Positions 1 to 5,061 of a DNA stretch of 5,061 nucleotides are shown one piece after another. The translations under genes were made by a program, and so were the position numbers. Location of the stretch: positions 1 to 5,061 of the forward strand of contig JADCFR010000150.1 of NCBI GenBank assembly GCA_020249415.1, given 5' to 3'. Source of the stretch: Roseomonas sp. (GTDB lineage: Bacteria; Pseudomonadota; Alphaproteobacteria; Acetobacterales; Acetobacteraceae). Under the pieces are notes generated by a model. The model ran no database searches. It worked only from the letters and a program-made list of their open reading frames with translations, and was not told where the DNA came from. Every line of letters begins with the position of its first letter. Within the stretch, counting starts at the first letter, position 1.

Positions 1-192
1 ATCGCGCAAGCCGCCTGGCCTGGCATGTGGAATTCCATCAATTTGCGGGAGTTCTTTGGTGTGCAAGGGCTTTTCACCGTGCCCACCTGGCCCTTTCGTG
101 GCCTGATCGTGCTGGGTGGTGTGGCAGGCGGGATCGCCTATCTGGCGGTATTTGTTGCGGAACTGCGCGGGATGCTGACGCGCCATGGATGA
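1..192 (+). CDS. TRAP transporter small permease (DctQ-type), C-terminal part
   Basis: Frame 1 is open from the first base to a TGA at 190-192 and gives the last 63 residues of a protein whose start lies before the window. The small membrane subunit of a TRAP transporter sits in the inner membrane with the large subunit and helps take up organic acids captured by a periplasmic binding protein. What is seen: a tryptophan- and proline-rich loop around residues 6-35 (AAWPGM, TVPTWPFRG), followed by one hydrophobic segment at about residues 36-55 and a short basic end (RGMLTRHG). The TVPTWPFR-then-helix pattern is typical of the last membrane helix of DctQ proteins. Its end overlaps the start of a complete DctM-type gene by 8 bases, which strongly supports the assignment because the two subunits are normally adjacent in this order. 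The substrate cannot be read from this fragment. Confidence 0.85.
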   Translation: MAQAAWPGMWNSINLREFFGVQGLFTVPTWPFRGLIVLGGVAGGIAYLAVFVAELRGMLTRHG

Positions 193-1504
193 TACCAGCC
201 TTGGCTTCGCGCTGATCGGGTTGATGGTGACGCTGATCGTCATCGGCCTGCCCATTGGCATTACGCTGATTTCAACCGGCGCGATTGGCGTTTGGCTGAT
301 CCGCGAAAATCCTGATTTGGCCTTTCGCTTCACGGCCTTGGCGACCTATTCCGGCATTCAGGATTACCTGTTTGCGACCATACCACTTTTCGTCCTGATG
401 GGGCTCTTGGTCAGCATTTCTGATGTCGGCAAGGATACGTTTGATGTCGCGCAGAACCTACTGAAACGCGTGAAAGGCGGGCTTGGCATCGCGACCGTTG
501 GCGCCAATGCGGTTTTCGCGGCAGTGACGGGGGTTTCCATTGCCTCAGCGGCGGTTTTCACCAAGGTCGCAGTGCCCGAGATGGTGCGCCACGGCTATTC
601 CATGCGCTTCGCCGCCGGCACCGTTGCGGGCAGCAGCATTCTTGGCATGCTGATACCGCCATCGCTGCTCATGATTGTCTATGGCGTGCTGGCCGAGGTT
701 TCCATCGGCGCCATGTTCATCGCGGGCGCCATTCCCGGCATTATCATCGCAATCGCTTTCACCATCATGATCTGGTGCTATGCGCGTTTCGCGCCGCAGC
801 GCATCATGGGGGCAGCCTCAGCCAAGGAAATCACCGATGACAAGCCGATGGGGCCGGCCGAGATGCTCGGCAAATCAGTACCCATCCTGTCGCTTGTGGT
901 GCTGATCCTGGGCGGGCTCTACACGGGTTTCTTCACGCCAACTGAAGCAGGTGCCGTGGGTGCGGCCGGCGCCCTGTTGATTGCGCTGGTACGCCGGCGC
1001 CTGACGCTCGCGAAATTCTGGCGCGTGCTGCGTGAAACCGGCCTGGTTTCGGCCGCTATCCTGTTTCTCCTGATCTCAGCGGGGCTTTATTCGCGCATGC
1101 TGTCCATGGCCGGCGTGCCCAACGCCATTGGCGATTTCGTGGAGCATTTGGGCCTTGGGCCTTATGGGTTCCTGTTCGCCTTTGTCATTGTGATCCTGTT
1201 GATGGGGATGATTCTGGACAGCACCTCCATCCTGTTGATCATGGTGCCGATTGGCGCGCCGATTGCGACTGCCATGGGCTTTGACCTGATCCATTTCGGC
1301 ATTGTCACCATCATCGCGGTGGAAATGGGCCTGCTGACGCCGCCCTTTGGCATTTCGGTCTTTACCGTGAAAGCAACACTCGCGGACCCGAAGGTGAGCA
1401 TTGAATCCATCTTCGCCGGCGCGCTGCCTTTTGTGGCGGTGATGGGCCTCGCGCTGATCCTGATTGCCTGTTTTCCCGTGCTATCAACGGCTTTGGTGCG
1501 CTGA
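185..1504 (+). CDS. TRAP transporter large permease (DctM-type)
   Basis: A complete 439-residue protein, close to the usual length of DctM subunits. It is hydrophobic almost throughout, with roughly a dozen membrane segments, and forms the transport channel of a sodium-driven TRAP system. Family landmarks seen: a Ser/Ala-rich stretch at about 115-125 (TGVSIASAAVF), ILGMLIPPS at 152-160, FFTPTEAG at 249-256 and LLTPPFG at 383-389. The two TP-containing motifs fall in the two halves of the protein, as expected for this inverted-repeat transporter fold. The ATG at 185 lies within the end of the small permease gene (ATGGATGA, 8-base overlap). Only a weak GGGA-like site precedes it, about 12 bases away, so translation is probably coupled to the upstream gene. 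The gene ends 23 bases before the stop of the convergent dioxygenase. Substrate is unknown: the binding protein that sets specificity is outside the window. The family call is firm; a dicarboxylate substrate should not be assumed from the name. Confidence 0.95.
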   Translation: MDDTSLGFALIGLMVTLIVIGLPIGITLISTGAIGVWLIRENPDLAFRFTALATYSGIQDYLFATIPLFVLMGLLVSISDVGKDTFDVAQNLLKRVKGGLGIATVGANAVFAAVTGVSIASAAVFTKVAVPEMVRHGYSMRFAAGTVAGSSILGMLIPPSLLMIVYGVLAEVSIGAMFIAGAIPGIIIAIAFTIMIWCYARFAPQRIMGAASAKEITDDKPMGPAEMLGKSVPILSLVVLILGGLYTGFFTPTEAGAVGAAGALLIALVRRRLTLAKFWRVLRETGLVSAAILFLLISAGLYSRMLSMAGVPNAIGDFVEHLGLGPYGFLFAFVIVILLMGMILDSTSILLIMVPIGAPIATAMGFDLIHFGIVTIIAVEMGLLTPPFGISVFTVKATLADPKVSIESIFAGALPFVAVMGLALILIACFPVLSTALVR

Positions 1505-1527
1505 CAGCAAGGCAAGATCACTTCCCG

Positions 1528-2391
1528 TCAGCCATTGCGCTTCAACGCAAAATCATAGCTCAGCTTGCGCCAAGTGCTGTCCAAGACACGCCCATCAGGA
1601 CCCTGACCCGGCGGATGCTGTACAAATTCGGCGATCAATTCCTGCTTCACACCGAAAACCGCATCACTATCCAAATAGGGGTCACCCGCGACAAAAACAT
1701 GCGTCACCAGGGTTTCGTGCCCGGCTGCGGCGATCATGAAATGCACATGGGCCGGGCGCATCGGATGGCGCCCCGTGGCGCGGAGCAAATCGCCAACTGG
1801 CCCATCATCCGGCACAGGGTAGGAAGTAGGTGTGAGGGTCCAGAAATGAAAGCGCCCTTCAGCATCGGTGCGAAACCGCGCGCGCAGATTGGCATCCGGC
1901 TGATCGGGGCGCTGCACATCGTAATAGCCATCCTCATCCGAATGCCAGATATCCACGATGGCGCCGGCAATAGGCCCACCACCCGCCGAGGTGACGCGCC
2001 CTGAAACATGCAGCGGTTCGCCCTTCATGGCGCGCGCCACCTCGGCCCCCAGCGGCAATTCAGGTGCGCCTTCCACGTAAAACGGGCCAAGCACCGTGGT
2101 GGGTGTGGCGCCTTCCGGCAGCCGGTGATTGATCGCATCCACCAGCATGGAAACGCCAAGCGTATCGGATAGCAGAATGAATTCCTGCCGCTTGCCATCG
2201 CACATATGGCCGATGCTGGTCAGGAAATTGATCGCAATCTGCCATTCCTCAAAGCTTGGCTCCACATCGCGCACAAAGGCGTGCAGATGGCGCACCAGGC
2301 TTTGCGCTACCTGCCTAAGGCGTGGATCTTCAGCGCCGGCCAAGCGTTGCAGGACCGCATCGGTGATGGAGTGTTCATCGAAATCGCGCAT
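1528..2391 (-). CDS. Intradiol ring-cleavage dioxygenase, probably hydroxyquinol 1,2-dioxygenase
   Basis: A 287-residue non-heme Fe(III) enzyme that opens an aromatic diol between its two hydroxyl groups using O2. Hydroxyquinol would give maleylacetate, which feeds the 3-oxoadipate route. An N-terminal helical dimerisation domain (about 20-95) is followed by the catalytic beta domain (about 97-285). Iron ligands by family pattern are Tyr157 (in DGYYDVQ), Tyr191 (in SYPVP), His215 and His217 (in RPAHVHF). The spacing of the last three (24 and 2 residues) matches the family. Arg212 is the conserved arginine just before the His pair. TTVLGPFY at 98-105, DGPVGDLL at 196-203 and GDPYLDSDAVFGVK at 236-249 point to the hydroxyquinol branch rather than classical catechol dioxygenases, where the residue aligned with His231 is a glutamine. 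No signal peptide is seen, so it should be cytosolic. The ATG has a good ribosome site 8 bases upstream. No maleylacetate reductase gene is in the window. The family is certain; the exact substrate (hydroxyquinol, catechol or a substituted catechol) is inferred. Confidence 0.93.
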   Translation of the reverse strand: MRDFDEHSITDAVLQRLAGAEDPRLRQVAQSLVRHLHAFVRDVEPSFEEWQIAINFLTSIGHMCDGKRQEFILLSDTLGVSMLVDAINHRLPEGATPTTVLGPFYVEGAPELPLGAEVARAMKGEPLHVSGRVTSAGGGPIAGAIVDIWHSDEDGYYDVQRPDQPDANLRARFRTDAEGRFHFWTLTPTSYPVPDDGPVGDLLRATGRHPMRPAHVHFMIAAAGHETLVTHVFVAGDPYLDSDAVFGVKQELIAEFVQHPPGQGPDGRVLDSTWRKLSYDFALKRNG

Positions 2392-2399
2392 TGCGGGGG

Positions 2400-2405
2400 T
2401 CCTTC
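2400..2405 (-). promoter_or_regulatory. Ribosome binding site of the dioxygenase gene
   Basis: On the minus strand GAAGGA lies 8 bases before the ATG at 2391. It is a near-consensus Shine-Dalgarno sequence and fixes the start codon. The gene therefore does not rely on translation of argF upstream. Confidence 0.75.
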
Positions 2406-2449
2406 ACAGGGCAAGGCATGGATGGCGCAGGCTGATCCTGGGCGGTCAG

Positions 2450-2478
2450 GCTATACAAGCCGGCCAGGGCAGCGCCAA
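2450..2478 (-). promoter_or_regulatory. Candidate sigma-70-like promoter for the dioxygenase gene
   Basis: On the minus strand TTGGCG (2478-2473) and TATAGC (2455-2450) are separated by exactly 17 bases. Each matches 4 of 6 positions of the -35 (TTGACA) and -10 (TATAAT) consensus. A transcript from here would start near 2443 and carry a leader of about 50 bases. The -10 box lies in a short imperfect dyad (GGCT TGTAT AGCC) that could bind a regulator, but dyads this short are common by chance. The position, in the only sizeable gap between argF and the dioxygenase gene, adds some weight. The box matches alone would not be convincing. Confidence 0.35.
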
Positions 2479-2566
2479 TATCCCAGGGCCTTACGGCTCG
2501 GCGAATAGGGCAGGGGCCTCACCCCAAAAATGGAAGCGCGCCGCGTGGCGGCTCAGGCTGGTAAAC

Positions 2567-3517
2567 TCACGCCAGGCCCAAGGCCCAAAGCAGCACGCCC
2601 TTTTGCGCGTGCAGGCGGTTTTCGGCCTCATCAAACACCACGCTTTGCGGGCCATCCATCACCTCGTCAGTGATTTCCTCGCCGCGATGCGCGGGCAGGC
2701 AATGCATGACAATGGCATCCGCCGCGGCGTGTTTCAGAAGCGCAGCGTTAAGCTGATAGGGCGCCAAAAGATTATGCCGGCTTTCGGCGCGCCCATCACG
2801 CTCATCAGCCATGGAAACCCAGGTATCCGTCACCACGCAACGCGCATCACGCATGGCGGCGATGGGGTCATGGGTCAGTTCCACCTTGGCCCCTTGCGCG
2901 CGCGCCCAGGCAATCAACTCAGCCGGCGGGGCCAATTCCGGCGGGGTGGCGAGGCGCAGCGTAAAGCCAAAGCGCGCTGCCGCCTGGATGAAGGATTGCG
3001 CGACATTGTTGCCGTCGCCCGTCCAGGCCACCACCTGCCCGGCAATCGGGCCGCGATGTTCCTCAAAGGTCATGACATCGGCCATCAATTGGCAGGGATG
3101 CGATACATCCGTGAGGCCATTGATCACCGGCACCGTCGCGTGCTGCGCCAATTCACGGATCTTCTGCACATTATCGGTGCGCAGCATGATCGCATCCACA
3201 TAGCGCGACAACACTTTGGCGGTATCAGCGGGTGTCTCACCACGCCCAAGCTGCATATCCTTCGATGACAGCACCACAACATCGCCGCCCAATTGGCGGA
3301 TGCCGACTTCAAAGGAAACGCGCGTTCGGGTGGAGGGTTTTTCGAAGATCAGGGCAATGGATTTGCCGGCAAGCGGCTTGCCCGCAAGCTCACCCCGCTT
3401 GGCGCGCCCGGCAAGGTCCAGCATGCGGCGCAGCACCGCCGGTTCAAGATCCATCAATTCCAGAAAGTGGCGGGGCGGCGCATCGCCGCCCCTCACTGAT
3501 TTCAACATGGCACTCAT
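2567..3517 (-). CDS. argF: Ornithine carbamoyltransferase
   Basis: A complete 316-residue cytosolic enzyme that joins carbamoyl phosphate to ornithine, giving citrulline and phosphate, the sixth step of arginine biosynthesis. The N-terminal carbamoyl-phosphate domain carries the STRTR motif (62-66), Arg113 in MLRTDN, and HPCQ (140-143). The C-terminal ornithine domain carries TGDGNN (166-171), Asp231 in TDTWVSM, and the catalytic [10 protein letters not shown] (272-281). The family's SMG loop reads SMA here (Ala237). Length is normal. The ATG overlaps the argD stop as ATGA, with no clear Shine-Dalgarno, so translation probably depends on argD; a second in-frame ATG at 3508 is also possible. 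Pairing with argD indicates the biosynthetic enzyme rather than a catabolic one, since no arginine deiminase or carbamate kinase gene is seen. Aspartate carbamoyltransferase is excluded by HPCQ, HCLP and the TWVSM motif. Confidence 0.97.
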   Translation of the reverse strand: MSAMLKSVRGGDAPPRHFLELMDLEPAVLRRMLDLAGRAKRGELAGKPLAGKSIALIFEKPSTRTRVSFEVGIRQLGGDVVVLSSKDMQLGRGETPADTAKVLSRYVDAIMLRTDNVQKIRELAQHATVPVINGLTDVSHPCQLMADVMTFEEHRGPIAGQVVAWTGDGNNVAQSFIQAAARFGFTLRLATPPELAPPAELIAWARAQGAKVELTHDPIAAMRDARCVVTDTWVSMADERDGRAESRHNLLAPYQLNAALLKHAAADAIVMHCLPAHRGEEITDEVMDGPQSVVFDEAENRLHAQKGVLLWALGLA

Positions 3518-4716
3518 TGCGCCGCGGCTTGGGCACCGGCTGGCGTCAGGCGCAGGCAGGCGCGATCGAGCAGCGCCACCGCCTCATCCGCATCCGCTTC
3601 CGTGATGATCAAGGGCGGCGCCAGGCGGAGCACATTCATGCCTGCCGCAACCGTCAGCAAGCCTTCGGCCACGGCGGCATTCTGCATTTCGCCATTATTC
3701 ACCTCGGGTCGCAGCTTCAGGCCAAGCAACAGGCCAGCGCCACGCACATCTTCAATCACTGTTGGATGCTTGGCGGCGAGCGCCAGCAGGGCGCGCCACA
3801 AATGCCGCGCCACCTGATCCACACGCTCCAGGAAGCCTGGGGCGGAGACCACATCCATCACCGCATTGCCGGCAGCGCAAGCAAGCGGCCCGCCGCCATA
3901 GGTGGAGCCATGCGTGCCGGGCTTCAAATGCTTCGCCACATGTTCCTTGGCGAAAATGCCACCCAGCGGGAAGCCGCCACCAATACCCTTGGCGGAGGAC
4001 ATCACATCAGGCTCGATCCCGGCCCATTGATGCGCCCACATCTTGCCGGAACGGCCCATGCCGGTTTGCACCTCGTCCAGCGCCAGCAGCAGGCCGTATT
4101 CATCACACATGGCGCGCAATTCGCGCAGGAAACGGAGCGGCGCTGGGCGCACGCCGCCTTCACCCTGCACGGGTTCAATCAAAACGCCGGCGGTATTGGG
4201 GCCAATCGCGTCACGCACCGCATTCATATTGTCGAAGGGCACATGGTCGAAGCCTTCAACCGGCGGGCCAAAACCGGCCAGATATTTCTCATTACCCGTG
4301 GCGGCCAAAGCAGCCATGGTGCGGCCATGGAAGGCGCCATCAAAGCAGATCAGCCGGTAGCGTTCCGGATGGCCGCTTTCCGCATGGTATTTGCGGACAG
4401 CCTTGATCATGCCCTCATTGGCTTCCGCACCGGAATTGCAGAAAAACACGCTATCGGCAAAGGAGTTTTCCACATGCCGCCGGGCCAGCGTTTCCGCCTG
4501 CGGAATGCGATAGAGGTTGGAGGCATGAATGATCTTGCCCGCCTGTTCCGCAATCACCCGCGTCAGGTGCTGATGGCCATGACCGAGTGAGGAAGTCGCA
4601 ATGCCCGCGCCGAAATCCAGGAAACGTCGGCCATCTTCCGTCCAAAGTCGCGCGCCTTCGCCCCGCTCAAAGGCAAGATCGGCACGGTTATAGGTCGGCA
4701 TCAGGGCGGGAATCAC
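3514..4716 (-). CDS. argD: Acetylornithine aminotransferase
   Basis: A class III PLP-dependent aminotransferase that makes N-acetylornithine from N-acetylglutamate semialdehyde with glutamate as amino donor. Many ArgD enzymes also act as succinyldiaminopimelate aminotransferase in lysine synthesis. With the GTG at 4716 as residue 1 it has 400 residues, the usual family length. Seen: NSGAEAN (94-100) and FHG (129-131) for cofactor binding, EPVQGEGG (181-188), [10 protein letters not shown] (213-222) with Asp214 facing the pyridine nitrogen, [13 protein letters not shown] (240-252) with Schiff-base Lys243, and [11 protein letters not shown] (269-279) with Thr272 near the phosphate. The GTG is preferred because GGAGA lies 8 bases upstream and the protein then begins with [20 protein letters not shown], a typical ArgD opening. 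An in-frame TTG at 4737 would add 7 residues but has no ribosome site. It is the first gene of a coupled argD-argF pair. Ornithine or 4-aminobutyrate aminotransferase is less likely given the argF partner. Confidence 0.96.
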   Translation of the reverse strand: MIPALMPTYNRADLAFERGEGARLWTEDGRRFLDFGAGIATSSLGHGHQHLTRVIAEQAGKIIHASNLYRIPQAETLARRHVENSFADSVFFCNSGAEANEGMIKAVRKYHAESGHPERYRLICFDGAFHGRTMAALAATGNEKYLAGFGPPVEGFDHVPFDNMNAVRDAIGPNTAGVLIEPVQGEGGVRPAPLRFLRELRAMCDEYGLLLALDEVQTGMGRSGKMWAHQWAGIEPDVMSSAKGIGGGFPLGGIFAKEHVAKHLKPGTHGSTYGGGPLACAAGNAVMDVVSAPGFLERVDQVARHLWRALLALAAKHPTVIEDVRGAGLLLGLKLRPEVNNGEMQNAAVAEGLLTVAAGMNVLRLAPPLIITEADADEAVALLDRACLRLTPAGAQAAAQ

Positions 4717-4724
4717 GTTTCCAG

Positions 4725-4729
4725 TCTCC
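4725..4729 (-). promoter_or_regulatory. Ribosome binding site that decides the argD start
   Basis: On the minus strand GGAGA lies 8 bases before the GTG at 4716. The alternative TTG at 4737 is preceded by GCCCGGGCCGG, which has no Shine-Dalgarno character. This favours the 400-residue ArgD over the 407-residue form. Confidence 0.65.
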
Positions 4730-4775
4730 GCAAGCAACCGGCCCGGGCAGAGGCGACCATCGCCCCACCAAGGAC

Positions 4776-4799
4776 CGGAAAGCGGAAATCTGCCGGAAA
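4776..4799. repeat. Three copies of CGGAAA upstream of argD
   Basis: CGGAAA occurs at 4776-4781, 4783-4788 and 4794-4799 on the plus strand (TTTCCG on the minus strand), so three copies start within 19 bases. Start-to-start spacings are 7 and 11 bases. They sit between the permease terminator and argD, and the last copy overlaps the terminator's T run. A regulatory role is possible but unsupported; I know of no regulator with this site. Spacing of 11 bases is near one helical turn while 7 is not, which weakens the case for a tandem operator. Confidence 0.4.
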
Positions 4800-4825
4800 A
4801 GCGCGCAAGATGAAAGGGGCGCGCT
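4797..4825 (-). terminator. Rho-independent terminator after the ABC-2 permease gene
   Basis: Reading the minus strand, 3 bases after the permease stop codon comes AGCGCGC, a 12-base loop (CCCTTTCATCTT), then GCGCGCT and a run giving TTTT followed by CC. The 7-base-pair GC-rich stem plus T run, directly after a stop codon, is the expected form. The T run is short and the loop is longer than ideal. It implies that the permease operon ends here and that argD has its own promoter in the roughly 80 bases before its start, although no clear -10/-35 pair is visible there. Confidence 0.6.
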
Positions 4826-4828
4826 GAT

Positions 4829-5061
4829 TTATTCGCCGATATTCATCAAAGCGCCCCGCACACGCGCGGCCTGGAATTGCGCCATGAACAGCCAGGCAGC
4901 CAAGCCAAGCCAGATGAGATCAAGCCCGAAAGCAAAGGCCAATTGGTCCCAGGCAAAGCGCCCTTCCAACAAGCCGGCGCGCATGCCTTCAAACACATGC
5001 GTCGCCGGAATGGCGAGCGAGATCGGCTGCAACCAGGCGGGCAGCACCGAGACCGGGTAAA
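4829..5061 (-). CDS. ABC-2 type transport permease, C-terminal part
   Basis: The minus-strand frame is open from the window edge to a TAA at 4829-4831 and gives the last 76 complete residues of a membrane protein. It begins YPVSVLPAWLQPISLAIPATHVFEGMRAG, a hallmark of the conserved C-terminal region of ABC-2 permeases (exporters of drugs, polysaccharides or other molecules). Next comes a charged turn (LLEGRFAW), one hydrophobic helix (about FGLDLIWLGLAAWLFMAQF) and a short basic, then acidic, tail. A GTG at 5047 lies inside this frame, but it cannot be the true start because the frame and the family motif continue upstream of it. The ATPase partner, normally the gene before, is outside the window. 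Substrate cannot be inferred. A strong hairpin follows the stop, so this is probably the last gene of its operon. Confidence 0.88.
   Translation of the reverse strand, partial: YPVSVLPAWLQPISLAIPATHVFEGMRAGLLEGRFAWDQLAFAFGLDLIWLGLAAWLFMAQFQAARVRGALMNIGE

Noticed and set aside
27..215. A 62-codon plus-strand frame at the window start
   Set aside because: It is out of frame with the DctQ-type C-terminus, which has a clear membrane helix and the expected overlap with DctM.
2526..2552. GCCGC-GTG-GCGGC hairpin with a TTTTT run downstream of argF on the minus strand
   Set aside because: The stem has only 5 pairs with a 3-base loop, and the T run is separated from it by 9 bases, so it does not have the form of an intrinsic terminator. 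It could still mark the end of argF weakly.
2129..3268. A 379-codon open frame on the plus strand across the dioxygenase start, the intergenic gap and argF
   Set aside because: It spans two real minus-strand genes and the gap between them, and the translation has low-complexity, basic composition without recognisable motifs.
3232..4590. A 452-codon open frame on the plus strand opposite argD and argF
   Set aside because: It crosses both well-supported genes, has no ribosome site or family resemblance, and its translation is rich in His, Arg, Gln and Ala, as expected for the complement of GC-rich coding sequence.
4717..4796. A possible argD promoter
   Set aside because: No pair of boxes with acceptable spacing could be found on the minus strand; the stretch is too GC-rich for a recognisable -10 element.
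4587..5060. A 157-codon plus-strand frame opposite the ABC-2 permease end and the argD 5' end
   Set aside because: Its translation is highly basic without motifs, and the opposite strand has a recognisable ABC-2 permease sequence.

Overview
The window is an ordinary bacterial chromosomal segment, GC-rich with tightly packed genes. It most resembles an alphaproteobacterium; Rhodospirillales/Acetobacteraceae is a guess from protein style and from the argD-argF gene order, not something the sequence proves. I see no RNA genes, mobile elements, CRISPR arrays or phage genes, and no candidate for a new biological system.

Layout. Bases 1-1504 (+ strand) hold the end of a TRAP transporter operon: the C-terminal 63 residues of the small membrane subunit (DctQ type), then a complete large membrane subunit (DctM type) whose start codon lies inside the end of the first gene. 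The substrate-binding protein is not in the window. Bases 1528-2391 (- strand) hold an intradiol ring-cleavage dioxygenase that best fits the hydroxyquinol 1,2-dioxygenase branch. It converges on the TRAP operon with only 23 bases between the stop codons. Bases 2567-4716 (- strand) hold argD then argF, overlapping by ATGA, which encode two enzymes of arginine biosynthesis. Bases 4829-5061 (- strand) hold the C-terminal end of an ABC-2 type transport permease, cut by the window edge, with a likely rho-independent terminator just after it.

How the genes work together. ArgD makes N-acetylornithine from N-acetylglutamate semialdehyde. After deacetylation elsewhere, ArgF carbamoylates ornithine to citrulline, and the two are probably translated as a coupled pair. 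The dioxygenase is co-oriented with argDF but separated by 175 bases holding a plausible promoter of its own, so it is probably a separate transcription unit. The TRAP transporter may import an organic acid, possibly an aromatic precursor feeding the dioxygenase, but only their proximity suggests this.

Non-coding stretches. There is no gene-free stretch longer than 175 bases. The 2392-2566 gap carries a candidate sigma-70-like promoter and a ribosome binding site for the dioxygenase. The 4717-4828 gap carries the terminator, a short triple repeat and the argD ribosome binding site. The 1505-1527 gap shows nothing recognisable.
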